64,000 bases of DNA from Ceratodon purpureus (GCA_014871385.1 CM026424.1:10118086-10182085); one strand, 5' to 3'; shown: positions 1-12,700, counted from the stretch's first letter. Program-made: numbers and translations. Notes: a model not told the origin generated them from the sequence alone.

Positions 1-225
1 GAAATTTGTGAACTTAGAAGCTTGCTGACTTACACTAAAGCTCTGTGCTTTGAGTGGAGTCTACGTCAGCATGGAGTCGGTGCGTTGGGAACCAAAGAGC
101 TGAGGTTGTATGAAATTATAAATGCAGGGAGGGAAGGTGGGAGGGTAAGAGGTGGTGTTGCTTGGGCAGGCATGCTTAGTTTTTTTATTAATTTATTAAT
201 GAACCTCCACGGCACGCCTCCGCTC

Positions 226-346
226 CTGACATCGGATGTGATTTTGGAACATCAGACTTCAGTATCCTGACATCGGATGTGATTTTGGAACATCAGACTT
301 CAGTATCCTGACATCGGATGTGATTTTGGAACATCAGACTTCAGTA
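226..346 (+). repeat. 41-bp tandem repeat, three copies
   Basis: The unit begins CTGACATCGGATGTG and recurs at 226, 267 and 308, an exact 41-bp period with essentially no mismatches. The equivalent place in unit B (about 10,004) holds one copy, so this is a recent local expansion in A. Confidence 0.95.
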
Positions 347-543
347 TTGAAGTATAGAGAGATCTCCTCGTATAGAAGTCAAAACTGCTGAGCCATATCA
401 AATCGTTATCATTTTGGGAGACCTTGATGCAATTCTCTTATGCGAAGTTGTAGAAAAGTGTGATTAAAAATAACAAATATATTCAAAGATACAAGAAAGT
501 GTTCATTTAATATTTACCTTGGTCATGCATCAGATACCATAGG

Positions 544-1472
544 TTAAGAGCAGGTTCGGCGAAAAATAATTCCAAAAATAGATGCCAAAATTTTTAGAAT
601 ATTACTGGCATTTTTTGCCGAAAATAACACCAATTATTTTTCAAAATTGCCGAAAAGTAAAAAACTTTCACTCTTCATTAGAATTTGGCTTCCAGTGAAA
701 GCACATGTGAATTGTAGAGGAGAGAATCTGCTCCTTTTGTAATCAAACTCACTCACATTAATTCACAAAGAGTATGGGTTAAGAAGTAGCAAGACAGTAA
801 GTGAGGCTTTTCAAATGTGTTGTAAACAGATTTTTGGAGTCCAATTGAGCATAGAAGATGACATTTTACAGAATTGTGTTTAACTAGAACAAGTTGAGAA
901 ATCAATCCTTCTTCCATCTCCAACAAGTTTTGTGTCAAACTAAGTCTTTATGCAAAAGATATGAACAAATCATTGCAGCCGTGTAAAGATCAAAAAAATA
1001 AAATGCATTCATAACAGTTTTTCAGAGGTCAATTGTGCATAGAAGATTAACTTTTTTGAAATTTTGTTGGTCTACTAAAGGTTTATAAATCAAGTAATCT
1101 TTCACCTCCAACAAATTTTATGTCATTTAAAGGCTCTATGCAAAAGTTATGAGTATTATAAAAAAGAAGACTAACTAGGTGCTTCACCTCAAAGTTTACA
1201 TATCCCATATGGATGGTTGGACACAACTCCACTCCACTTGCATAAATCAGAGAGCATTCTCAGCTTCTCCTTCACATCTATCTTGTCGACTAATGCATGA
1301 GTGACGTACATGATAGAATTTATAGGAGAAATGTAAAAAATGATTTAAATCGAATTTTTAAAAATTAAAAAAGGAAGATGTCGAAAATTTGAATAAATTA
1401 TTTTCAGGCGCCAAACACTAAAATCATAAATTAATTAATTATTCGGCAAGAGAGCGCCGAAGCTGCTCTTAA
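544..1472. mobile_element. Non-autonomous TIR element present in unit A, absent from unit B
   Basis: The ends are an 18-bp inverted repeat: TTAAGAGCAGGTTCGGCG at 544-561 and its complement, with one mismatch, at 1,455-1,472. Both outer edges read TTAA. The interior is AT-rich and has no convincing protein. Unit B lacks the whole block and runs from the left flank to the right flank at about 10,228-10,240. That junction is not a clean TTAA, so insertion in A is likely but an imprecise loss in B cannot be excluded. Confidence 0.75.
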
Positions 1473-3925
1473 CATACGGTATATCGGTGCACCTCAGAAA
1501 TCCAATTATGTATACAGATAGTTCAGTTGTTTTTCACTACAAAACATAACTTTCTAGTTCATAAAAATAGTTGTTTATTATAATAGGTGACACAAATAAT
1601 TGATAAAATCTATACATGTTTTGAAATAACGGTTAAGGTAAATGCTTGATTAAAAGTGTAGAATATTTGAATGATTTCATTTGGAGAAAATGTGGATATC
1701 AGTCAAGTTTTCCATTTTGATTTCAAGGTGGGAGTTGGAGCATCTTCACAAAAATAATATTCAAGGTAATCACAAATTCCAATTCATATGATACGAAGTT
1801 CAACATCAATTTCATCCTTGATATCATGAATTCAATACCAGAGGTCTACTAGAATATCTATCTTCACAAACTTATTAACAAAATTATTTAACAACAACAA
1901 AATTGTCAAAATGCATACTACTGTATATTCACAACTGAACAAATTATATTGGTAAGGTATTACAACATACACTAATGATGAAACCTATATTTATATTGCA
2001 AGATTATCACATAATTTCGAGACCATGAAACCTTGGACATGCAAAACCGTAAGTTGTAAGCTTCATGCAATTCTTTTTCTACTTATATATCTTCATATAC
2101 TCCTACACTTCAACCCTATACTTTAGTTTCAACTTTCTCCCAATGTAGTATTTGAAGGTGAACCTTGAGGTTCCACACGTCTTGTTCATAGCCACATTTT
2201 CAAATGACTGCATTGACTTTGCTTGGATTAAAAGCATTCATACAATAACTTTAAAGTGTCTACTTTGCACGAAACTTTTCCAAGTTGTAGAAAATCAAGT
2301 TGAGAATCCATATTAACAAATAAAATTGACTTCAATTACATCTTTCCATCACTTTTGTGCAATTTTTGCAAAAGGGCTGAAACTGGCAAATAGCTAATCA
2401 CTTTTGTGGTCCAATTTATTGTGCTTCTCCCCTTCCATCCACAATTCAAATAAAATAATAAGTTACACTCAAGTACATATGCATTACCATTATTTCTAAT
2501 ATCAAAATTTATTAAGCCCAAGTATTCCAGGTTAGCACTTGGGATGCCCGGCAACAGCACCAGGGTCCCCAAGAATAATGTTTTTGTCTATATCTTACTG
2601 TGTTTCTTTTTTTGTCTTAATCTTCTTGTTTTTGACTTCTGGTCTATAAGTTTCTTTCTTTAACTTTTTCTTTAAACTTTTTTCTTTAACTTTTTTCTTA
2701 AACTTTTTTCTTTGACTTCTTGCCTTTGTCTTTTTAGCTCTGTCATTTTATCTTTGTCTTTTTACTTTTACCTTTTTCTCTTTGTCTTTTTCTTATAGTC
2801 TTTTACATTCGAATAAATTATACTTATACATTTCAATAATTTTAGAGAAAAATTATTAGTCCTATAAATTCTAACCGATACTCAAATATATAAGATTACG
2901 TAAGACGAATAACAACACATGTTATTTTTTGTCCTGTCTTCGCTCCTAAAAGTTACAAAGTGTTCCTAGAATTCTCAAATCACTCGTTGCTCGTTCATGT
3001 ACTGGTGAGTGTATCCACATGCATCTGATACCATCCACATGGCTCATTCAAGCTTCTGCTTAGGGCTTCTGTTTCGTTTTTGTGATGTGAGAGTGAGCTG
3101 TTGCTGTTTTGGTGGTGGTGTGAGAATCTGCATTTCCAGGTGTGGGGTACTGCAAGGGATCATTTCTGTCTTTGTGTGTTTGAGGTTGTTGTAGAGTTAA
3201 CAGTGAGAAGTGTTCTCATCAGGGGTTTGTGGTACAATGACGCCATGGTTTCTTCTGCATTCACGATTTGGTGCAATGTTGAAAGGCCTTGTAGGTTAGC
3301 ATGCTTTCAGTTTTGGTGATCGGTGGACGCAGTTCCGAGCTTGGGGTTTGAGTCATGTTGGTGTAGTGTGTTTGAAGTGCCAGGATTGAAGTCGCTTTCT
3401 AGGGCATTGTTCTTGGCCTGCTTAGATGAGATGCTTGCAATGCGAAAATCTTTAGAGCTTTTTGTGGTGACACGTATTACTTGCTGTTGAATTGAACGTT
3501 TGGAGATTCATGGTTGGGTCACGGCTCACCGCCATCTCGGTTGGAATTTGGCAGGTTGGTCGTTTTCAGGATGTGTTTTGTGATCATGGACCCATGCTTG
3601 TTCCATGAACTTAGGGTATTCTGGAAGATGGTAGAAGATCTGGGATGTTCTGAAAGTAGCATTCAGGGTTTACTTTTGCCTGGGTTCATGAAGCTTGCTG
3701 GATGATAGTCTCACAACTCGTGGTCGAAGTGTGCCGTGAACTGAAGAAATGATGAATTTGCTGATTACTGGTTCCATTGTCCCACTCATCTTGGAAGCAA
3801 TTTGCAAGTGCAGGAATCCAGGCCTCGATCAGAGTTGTGCATTGGGAATTTCTGCAACCATAGATACTTGAGAAGGGAATTTCTGCTCATAAGGAGCTTT
3901 ATTGTCGACCGAGGGCGAGTGCGCC
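1473..3925. other. 5' flank of F-box gene A, with pyrimidine-rich tract
   Basis: No protein is supported here. From about 2,580 to 2,810 the top strand is a degenerate CTTTTT/CTTTAA/CTTTGT tract, also present in unit B (about 11,325-11,580, longer) and unit C (about 47,315-47,500). The segment 2,200-2,440 is also found reverse-complemented at 44,340-44,590, where it forms one end of a TIR element. The last kilobase before the ATG (about 2,880-3,925) is almost identical between units A and B, consistent with a shared promoter and leader. Confidence 0.6.
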
Positions 3926-5146
3926 ATGGCACCAAGGCCGTCGAGGAATTTGAAGGAAGATGCGACGGTGTTGGGGGATATGAAGGATGATGTTGCCATG
4001 GATCCGACGCTGTGGGGGAATTTGAAGGACTATGTTGCCATGGAGATCATATATGCGAAGGTACCGTTTCACAAGTTCTTCCAGCTGCGGCTGGTGTGTA
4101 AGGAGTGGAATCATCTGGCTGGCGATCGGAAATTCCTGGAGGATCACTTCAAGGAATACTTGGTACCGGAGCCCTACTTCTACATCCCCGGTGGTTGCGA
4201 ATACTTGGATCCCCGGCCCTACCTCGAATTGCCAAATGGTCGTTGCATGAATGGCTTTGTGACTATTGACATCAACTCCGAGGATGTGGGCTGGATTGGG
4301 CTGAATAACCCTTGGAAGGATCGTGGTGGATGTTGCGCTGTCAATGGTCTAATCTACAGCGAGACGGTGCCTAGCCCTGACTACCTCTCGCCACCAAAGA
4401 GGACACCCGAAGTTGTGCAGAAGAGGGCTGAAAGTAGAAGGCAGGAGGTTTTTAACATCCACACAAGAGTGAGGCACAAGCTGCCTCCGTCGCAGTTGAC
4501 CACAGCTATTCCCGTTGTTGGCATGTTGGTGGACACTTCTGTACGCCCGTATGGTTTCAAAGTGATTCAGGGATGTGGCGACCTTGGAACTCAAATCTTT
4601 GACTCAAGAACGAATGCATGGGAACTTCGACCTTCTAGGCTACCTGCAGGGATAGCTGCCCGATTGGACTCATTCCGTTCAGGGTCTCCCCATTGGAGCT
4701 ACCATGGTTCAGTCAATTGTAATGGCCTTCTCTTCATCGCATGTGACGATGGTGACAAAATTTTGGTCTACAATGAAAAAGAGGACATATGGAGTACGCT
4801 CTATGCGAGTCGACGTGATGCTTGGTGGAGTTTTTTATCCATTGGATCATGGCATGGGAGACTTTTTAAAGCATATCGAGTAATCGATGGCATCGATTTG
4901 ACATGGGACTTGACATGGGTTAACCCATCAAGGCACGAATGGGAGCTGTATGACCAAATGCCTGCAAATCTATGTGACTGGCTTTTCAAGGATTACAAAT
5001 TTTCAAAAGTTGTTCTTGATTATTGTAGAAACTATATTCTCATATGTTATGATTTGACTTCTCAGGAGGATAGCAAGACCAAAATTGTGTTGTATGATCT
5101 TGCTACCAAATCTTGGAAAAAGTTTACCTTCCGTTTGGGGAGGTAG
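3926..5146 (+). CDS. F-box protein, copy A (406 aa)
   Basis: This is a single-exon gene. The ATG at 3,926 sits in a good plant context (GCGCCATGG); the frame is open 24 bp further upstream but without an ATG. Residues about 31-72 form an F-box: a divergent first helix (LKDYVAMEII, where typical members have LP-D-L) followed by the conserved FQLRLVCKEWNHLAGDRKF. The rest, with Trp-rich stretches such as IFDSRTNAWELRP, KILVYNEKEDIWS and GSWHGRLF, looks like a degenerate kelch-type F-box-associated domain. Such proteins act as substrate receptors of SCF ubiquitin ligases, the F-box binding SKP1; the substrate here is unknown. It is a close paralogue of the genes at 12,699 and 48,638. The first half is nearly identical to copy B, while the second half has many substitutions and indels. 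Confidence 0.88.
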   Translation: MAPRPSRNLKEDATVLGDMKDDVAMDPTLWGNLKDYVAMEIIYAKVPFHKFFQLRLVCKEWNHLAGDRKFLEDHFKEYLVPEPYFYIPGGCEYLDPRPYLELPNGRCMNGFVTIDINSEDVGWIGLNNPWKDRGGCCAVNGLIYSETVPSPDYLSPPKRTPEVVQKRAESRRQEVFNIHTRVRHKLPPSQLTTAIPVVGMLVDTSVRPYGFKVIQGCGDLGTQIFDSRTNAWELRPSRLPAGIAARLDSFRSGSPHWSYHGSVNCNGLLFIACDDGDKILVYNEKEDIWSTLYASRRDAWWSFLSIGSWHGRLFKAYRVIDGIDLTWDLTWVNPSRHEWELYDQMPANLCDWLFKDYKFSKVVLDYCRNYILICYDLTSQEDSKTKIVLYDLATKSWKKFTFRLGR

Positions 5147-5395
5147 TTATAGTTCTTTGAATAATTAAATTGATCAAAGAAATCATTTTACGCGGACTCA
5201 TTTGAATCATCTGTGAATGTGAACAAACTACCTTCTTCTTGATGTGTAAGACAACCTCACCAACAATCCCTTACTGCGGAGCCGGTCTTCACACATCTCC
5301 CCACCTTGCTGGTTGCCTTCTCTCACTTTCCTTCCTCTTCCACGGTTCCACCACAAGCTTGCACTTGTTGGACATCGACTTCGGACCCCAAATCA

Positions 5396-6161
5396 ACGCT
5401 CAAGTGTACCGACAGGCACCGTAAATCTAAATTAACCAGGTCTACACGCAAGTGGTTTTTCCAGAGTTTTGTATCATTGTGTAGCTTCTGTTTTAAGTGG
5501 ATGGTACCGTGGGAGGTGATGATTGGAAACACTCTGCGTGAGCACCGTAAGTGTTTTTGCACATCTTCTGGTCTGTTTCCTATAAGTATCCAGCTGCTAT
5601 CACTCTGTTTGAGCACAGTAAGAGATGGAATTTTTTCTAGAGTATCGATAGGAGCTAGATAACTTCAAATACATGAATTTCAAGCACACAGACAGACTGC
5701 TGGGATGGTCGTGGGCACTGGGCATGCCCTGGTCTATTTAGCTGGAGACTACAGACATTACGGAAACTAGTTAGTTGGACAGTTTGTCGTTATTCTGCAT
5801 GACAATTTCAAAGCAGGAAGAGTTCCGTTCGTTTTTGTGCCTGCTCGCTGTGGCAGTGTAAGCTGGGGCTTTGCAGTTCTTCATTTGTAATGACGCACCG
5901 TTTGCTGCAGTGATTTCAAACACCCATTCTTTCCAGTCATGCTTGCCAAATCAAGTCTGATAGCTCTCTGTTCATCTCTCTTTTCCCCTTCTGTTTTCAA
6001 TGCGTTCTGAAACCATGAAATGGACTTCAAAAACAGAAGTACTAATATACAATGATTTAGACACTTTACATCAGAACAAGGAGATTGTACCTGTCCTATC
6101 GTGCCTAGGCTTTAGAGGTAAGTGAACCGCAATGCATAGTTCCTGCTTGTAGCAACCTGGT
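5396..6161. other. Intergenic
   Basis: This unique sequence lies between unit A and the 3' end of the minus-strand F-box gene. I see no supported gene; it probably holds the 3' UTR of the gene that ends at 6,162. Confidence 0.4.
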
Positions 6162-7286
6162 TCAGTTCTCTCTACGTTTTGGAACGTTCCATAACCTGAA
6201 AAAACTTTTGCCTGAATCGTCGTTATCATCTGAATCACTGCTGCTAGACTCTGAAGCGCTTGCCGTGTCTCGACTCACCACGTACCTCACGACCTGCGAT
6301 ACGCATAAGACATAATCATCGAATACATACCTACGTTAAAAAGAGACTCTCCAAACTTCCAAGAGTACCATTTCTTGGAACATTTTTAAAAGAACAATTT
6401 ACATTTAGTGCTTTGGAGGTATTGACACGCACCTGGCTAACAGACATTGGCCGAGGTGAATGATGATCTAGGATCTCCTTCCTTGAAACACACCTGCCCT
6501 TGACAGGTTTCCAAGGGGGCTCCACTAACCATATTACTTCTTTGCAAACTGGACAGTAAGCTCTATTCGACATAAACAATTGTGATGAACGACCTGCAAA
6601 CAGTGCACCACTCGCGCAATGAGAAACCATAATACATCTACCATGTAATCTTCCACCCCTGCATTGCAGACCTCCAAGAAATCTAGAAGGAGTCGCATAT
6701 GAAATCAACAGGTAATCCCGTGCATTCTACGAACGTCCTACACAATATACAATTTAAAGTGAGGTCTAGACATAATCTACACCATCATACATTTTTGGGC
6801 AAGATTGAAAGCTTTGCGCCAGACTCCAGCAGAATTATCTGGTGGCTTTTGTAAGACCTGTCCGGTACTATTATATTGATCAGGTTTCCGAACAACGTCA
6901 CGGATTCCAGCGACATTCATCAGATTTAGACTGAGATTTGAGGTACCAAAGAGAGACAAGAACTGAGTACGCCATAGCTTATCATCAGTTTGCTGCCACG
7001 TTCCATGCCCTGCAATAGAGAACATCATGCACAACATAGTGAGTTCTTCCAATTCGAAGGATCGAGTCAGTAATTCTTGGCCACGCACAAGGAAAGCCAG
7101 TTCCAAACTCGATCTGAAAAGAGTTAATATCTTTCTAAGAAAATGACTGCTGCACAAGGTGTAACACATAGTATTGAGAAAATACCTGCAAACTGCAGAA
7201 GCTATGGCCAACGATCGGGCATCCAAGTATTCGAATACATGAAGCAGAGTGTCCCCTGACAGCTGCAAGCATTCTGTGAAGAACAT
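6162..7286 (-). CDS. F-box protein with Cys-rich segment and acidic tail
   Basis: Three exons fit: 7,286-6,781 (open, from an ATG at 7,286), 6,658-6,433 and 6,293-6,162, joined in phase. Near the start, LSGDTLLHVFEYLDARSLAIASAVCRYF is an F-box (positions about 7,265-7,180). It is followed by Trp-containing helical sequence (KLWRTQFLSLFG, VWRKAFNLAQKC). The middle exon encodes a Cys/His-rich segment (HGRCIMVSHC ... AYCPVCKEVIWL) that could bind zinc. The last exon is Ser/Asp-rich (SESSSSDSDDND) and ends KSFFRLWNVPKRREN. A role as SCF substrate receptor is inferred from the F-box alone. A repeat begins about 85 bp upstream of this ATG (7,370), so the original 5' end may be lost. I do not recognise the exact family. 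Confidence 0.6.
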
Positions 7287-7369
7287 ATGGTCAACATACT
7301 GTATATTGAGGGGGACAGCACGATAAAGTGGACCACAAATGTGCAAAATTTGATCACTAAGAAGTGACT

Positions 7370-7812
7370 CTGAAGTGTGTTGTTTTGAAAAGCTCAAAGC
7401 TGATTTCTGAGCATATTGGTGTAGTTTTTGAGCATTTTAGTTACTTCATAGGGTGTCATAAGGTATCTTACACGCATCTCATAAAAAGAACATCCTCAAT
7501 TGAAACTAATTTTGACTGCTAGTTTCAAATCATGAAAATGAACTTTTCCAGTGTCTTAATTTCTTCATTTGGTGCCATCTATTGACTATAGAGGATGTTT
7601 TTTTCAATTTAAAAAACATTGATGTTCGTTGGAAAAAACGCACAAAAAGTACTGCGGAAGTGACCTCTTGAAAAATATCCTTGCGGTACTTTTGGAACCT
7701 TAAACCAATCAATGAACGATATATGAATTAACTATTTTAGAATACTTCTTAAACATACAAAGGGCACCACTTAATTAAAAGTGGGTTTTTGATAGTTTTT
7801 GATTCTTTATGG
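7370..7812 (-). mobile_element. Partial copy of the TIR element seen intact at 44,358-45,081
   Basis: The reverse complement aligns along its length with about 44,575-45,030 (shared landmarks: GTGTAGTTTTTGAGCATTTT, GACCTCTTGAAAAATATCC in degenerate form, CACTTAATTAAAAGTG). Only the inner part is present; the terminal inverted repeats seen at the 44-kb locus are missing. The upstream open frame of the neighbouring F-box gene reads into this repeat. Confidence 0.7.
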
Positions 7813-9777
7813 GACCTCTAAGTCCGCCTCATTGATTTGGGTTTGCTTGTGCTGCAGGGTGGTATGTGTTTGAGTATGTTTAGTGGAGAGGTTCGTTTGG
7901 AGTGTGTTATGTTTCTTAGGGTTTGGTGGATGTGAGTGGGATGGGTTGGGATGGTGTTGTGAACATATTCAATCACTCACAAGCCTTCACATGTCTCGTA
8001 CTGCAAGTAATGAAGCACATATGTGTTGATCAGTGGTATTGCATCAAACCCATGTCATTCTTAATTTCTATGCTGTGTGTCGGGATGTAATGCTGGGCTC
8101 TTTAGTTTTGGGTTTCAGAGTGTGATCAATTAGGGCTAATTGGGGCGGATTTTCTAGAGAATGGTTTTGGAGTTGATCTCACGTTGATTGTAATTAGTTG
8201 TAATTTGGAAATGTATTGTTACGTTACAGTTTAGGTGATGTACTGTAGTTTTAGAGTTGCAAGTGCGGATGAGAGAAGATTGTGCATCAACAACATGCAC
8301 TTTTGGTACTGAAATGAGATGCCAGGTTTTGGAAGTCGCATACTCTAGGAATTTATTTGAGGGGTGTGTAGTGCTTTGAAACCTTAAGTGAACTAGCTTT
8401 GTGTGATGGTTTTTGTTTTAGGGTTGTTGTTTGCAGATACTCATCTGCAGAAGAGGAAAACGGATGATGGATATGTTCTAGATCGCAACAATGACATTGT
8501 TCGCCTTAACGATGTTGAAGCTGGCAAACAGCTGCTTAAGAGGGAATCAAACTTCCCTCCGCCAATCTCTTTTGGATTATGGTCCCTCTTTCTTTCAAAT
8601 TTGGTTCTGTGATTGTTGCTTGTACTATACTTTGTTTCTGAATTCACGAATGGGAGTGTAGTCATGCAAGGGTGAAGGAAGAGTGGAGAAGGAGTATAGT
8701 ATGAACTGTAATGGCTGTGGTTTGTTCGTCTGCTGTCGCTGTGAGGAAGATTTGGAAGGAGCTACTTACCTGAACGTGACTGTTGGTGCTCTTTAGCTCT
8801 CTTGCTCCAGAAACCAATCCGCAGATTTCACAATCTGACCGGTGACCTTCCCGTCGGTTGTTGATATTCAATTACAAATTTTACAAACCCTAAAGTGTTG
8901 TTAAGTGTCCTTATGTGAAACTAATGTGGAAATGAGATTGGTTGTAGGATGCTCCAGTACCACCGTGCTTATCACAAATAGGTCGAGGCTTTATTCAGGT
9001 TGCTATAGAACTTGTTGAAGATTTGGCACAAAATTATCTTAAATTCTCCTGATTATAAAATATAGTTCAACCCTGTTTTGGACCTTGAATGTGTAAGAGT
9101 TCTACACTGAAGTCTTTGAATTCTCTTTTAACTCCTTGATCACTTAAGATCACTAAATCCTTGATTTTTTGATGTCGAGCTAGTCCGTGAATCATGAAGG
9201 CGTCACTGACGAGATTATCTCTGCTCAACTGTGAATGCTGACGATCCTCATGTAACTGTGGCTACACGAGCAGCTCTTGGTGAAGAAGACAATAACCTAC
9301 GAACTCAGTACATGGGATCGCTGATCTTCATCGGACCAGACATGTGAAGGCCTGTGAGTGGTTGAATATGTTTAACATGATTTCAATAAAAGATCTTCAC
9401 ACATCCATTCCTATGTCAATCAACAAGTGATCAAACTTTGATCAACAAGTGCCACATGAATCAGCAACAGGGTCACACTCAACAGAGACAAAATCACGTT
9501 TTTAGAAGCTCATCTCTCAGGGGCTCAATGAGTCCCATGTAATGCAGTATCAAGAAAGAGATTTAGATGGCCTCAAGCTAACAATCTCGTATGTCAATCC
9601 ACAAGTGAAGCTAACTCTTTTCAAACCAGAGCCACAATTCTACCACAACCAGCAACTGGATATGTTGCAAAAGACATGCACTTATGTTTGGACAATCAGT
9701 GAGTGTCATCTGATATCAGAAAAGAAATCTACTCTTGGAGCTGAAGGGACTGTGTGAGTCAATTGGCATCGACATGA
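7813..9777. other. Intergenic, with one exon-like segment
   Basis: Mostly featureless. At about 8,437-8,560 on the plus strand, after a TTTGCAG acceptor-like site, an open frame reads [18 protein letters not shown] and continues in similarly charged sequence. Its composition is protein-like, but I cannot assign a family or link it to other exons. It may be an exon relic. Confidence 0.3.
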
Positions 9778-12700
9778 AGAAATTTGCGAACTTAGAAGCT
9801 TGCTGACTTACACTAAAGCTCTGTGCTTTGAGTGGAGTCTACGTCAGCATGGAGTCGGTGCGTTGGGAACCAAAGAGCTGAGGTTGTATGAAATTATAAA
9901 TGCAGGGAGGGAAGGTGGGAGGGTAAGAGGTGGTGTTGCTTGGGCAGGCATGCTTAGTTTTTTTATTAATTTATTAATGAACCTCCAGGGCACGCCTCCG
10001 CTCCTGACATCGGATGTGATTTTGGAACATCAGACTTCAATATTGAAGTATAGAGAGATCTCCTCGTATAGAAGTCAAAACTGCTGAGCCATATCAAATC
10101 ATTATCATTTTGGGAGACCTTGATAAAAAATTCTCTTATGCGAAGTTGTAGAAAAGTGTGATTAAAAATAACAAATATATTCAAAGATACAAGAAAGTGT
10201 TCATTTAATATTTAGCTTGGTCATGCATCATAGATATTGGTGCACCTGAGAAATCCAATTGAGTATACAGATAGTTAAGTTGTTTTTCACTACAAAACAT
10301 AACTTTCTAGTTCATAAAAATAGTTGTTTATTATAATAGGTGACACAAATAATTGATAAAATATATACATGTTATGAAATAATAGTTAAGGTAAATGCTT
10401 GATTAAAATTATAAAATATTTGAATGATTTCATTTGGAGAAAATGTGGATATCAGTCAAGTTTTCCATTTTGATTTAAAGATGGGAGTTGGAGCATCTTC
10501 ACAAGAATAATATTCAAGGTAATCACAAATTTCAATTCATATGATACGAAGTTCAACATCAATTTCATCCTTGATATCATGAATTCAATACCAGAGGTCT
10601 ACTAGAATATCTATCTTCACAAACCTATTAACAAAATTATTTAACAACGACAAAATTGTCAAAATGCATACTACTGTAGATTCATAACTGAACAAATTAT
10701 ATTGGTAAGGTATTACAACATACACTAATGATGAAACCTGTATTTATATTGCAAAATTATCACATAATTTCAAGACCATGAAACCTCGGACATGCAAAAC
10801 CGTAAGTTGTAAGCTTCATGCAATTCTTTTTCTACTTATATATCTTCATATACTCCTACACTTCAACCCTATACTTTAGTTTCAACTTTCTCCCAATTTA
10901 GTATTTGAAGGTGAACCTTGAGGTCCCACACGTCTTGTTCATAGCCACATTTTGAAATGACCGCATTGACTCTGCTTGGATTAAAAGCATTCATACAATA
11001 ACTTTAAAGTGTCTACGTTCCACGAAACTTTTCCAAGTTGTAGAAAAACAAGTTGAGAATCCATATTAACAAATAAAATTGACTTCAATTACATCTTTCC
11101 ATCACTTTTGTGCAATTTTTGCAAAAGGGCTGAAACTGGCAAATAGCTAATCACTTTTGTGGTGCAATTTATTGTGCTTCTCCCCTTCCATCTACAATTC
11201 AAATAACATAATAAGTTACACTCAAGTACATATGCATTACCATTATTTCTAATATCAAAATTTATTAAGCCCAAGTATTCCAAATTTGTACGTGGGATGC
11301 CCAGGCAGGGCCCCAAAGAATAATGTTTTTGTCTATATCTTTGTGTATTTCTCTTTTTGTCTTAATCTTCTTGTTTTTGACTTTTGGTCTATAACTTTTT
11401 CTTTAACTTTTTTCTTTGACTTCTTGCCTTTGTCTTTTTAGCTCTGTCACTTTGTCTTTGTCTTTTAACTTTTTTCTTTTTTCTTTAACTTCTTGCATTT
11501 GTCTTTTTAACTCTCTCATTTTATCTTTGTCTTTTTACTTTTATCTTTTTCTCTTTGTCTTTTTCTTATAGTCTTTTACATTCGAATAAATTATACTTAT
11601 ACATTTCAATAATTTTAGAGAAAAATTATTAGTCCTATAAATTCTAACCGATACTCAAATATATAAGATTACGTAAGACGAATAACAACACATGTTATTT
11701 TTTGTCCTGTCTTCGCTCCTAAAAGTTACAAAGTGTTCCTAGAATTCTCAAATCACTCGTTGCTCGTTCATGTACTGGTGAGTGTATCCACATGCATCTG
11801 ATACCATCCACATGGCTCATTCAAGCTTCTGCTTAGGGCTTCTGTTTCGTTTTTGTGATGTGAGAGTGAGCTGTTGCTGTTTTGGTGGTGGTGTGAGAAT
11901 CTGCATTTCCAGGTGTGGGGTACTGCAAGGGATCATTTCTGTCTTTGTGTGTTTGAGGTTGTTGTAGAGTTAACAGTGAGAAGTGTTCTCATCAGGGGTT
12001 TGTGGTACAATGACGCCATGGTTTCTTCTGCATTCACGATTTGGTGCAATGTTGAAAGGCCTTGTAGGTTAGCATGCTTTCAGTTTTGGTGATCGGTGGA
12101 CGCAGTTCCGAGCTTGGGGTTTGGGTCATGTTGGTGTAGTGTGTTTGAAGTGCCAGGATTGAAGTCGCTTTCCAGGGCATTGTTCTTGGCCTGCTTAGAT
12201 GAGATGCTTGCAATGCGAAAATCTTTAGAGCTTTTTGTGGTGACACGTATTACTTGCTGTTGAATTGAACGTTTGGAGATTCATGGTTGGGTCACGGCTC
12301 ACCGCCATCTCGGTTGGAATTTGGCAGGTTGGTCGTTTTCAGGATGTGTTTTGTGATCATGGACCCATGCTTGTTCCATGAACTTAGGGTATTCTGGAAG
12401 ATGGTAGAAGATCTGGGATGTTCTGAAAGTAGCATTCAGGGTTTACTTTTGCCTGGGTTCATGAAGCTTGCTGGATGATAGTCTCACAACTCGTGGTCGA
12501 AGTGTGCCGTGAACTGAAGAAATGATGAATTTGCTGATTACTGGTTCCATTGTCCCACTCATCTTGGAAGCAATTTGCAAGTGCAGGAATCCAGGCCTCG
12601 ATCAGAGTTGTGCATTGGGAATTTCTGCAACCATAGATACTTGAGAAGGGAATTTCTGCTCATAAGGAGCTTTATTGTCGACCGAGGGCGAGTGCGCCAT

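Larger units (their letters stand above)
1..5395 (+). repeat. Segmental duplication unit A (F-box segment)
   Basis: Positions 1-540 match 9,778-10,230, and about 1,480-5,150 matches 10,235-13,920. The last part (about 5,147-5,395) matches 49,847-50,103 of unit C. Unit A carries the F-box gene at 3,926-5,146. It differs from unit B by a 929-bp TIR element (544-1,472) and by three instead of one copies of a 41-bp motif. Identity with B is nearly complete from about 2,880 to 4,204 and falls sharply after that, inside the coding region. The left edge of the window cuts the unit, so its true start is unknown. Confidence 0.9.

Noticed and set aside
3899-4147. 82-codon minus-strand ORF (also at 12,672 and 48,611)
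   Set aside because: Antisense shadow of the F-box coding region, conserved only because the gene is.
9542-9757. 71-codon plus-strand ORF before unit B
   Set aside because: No recognisable motif and no splice context; probably random open frame.
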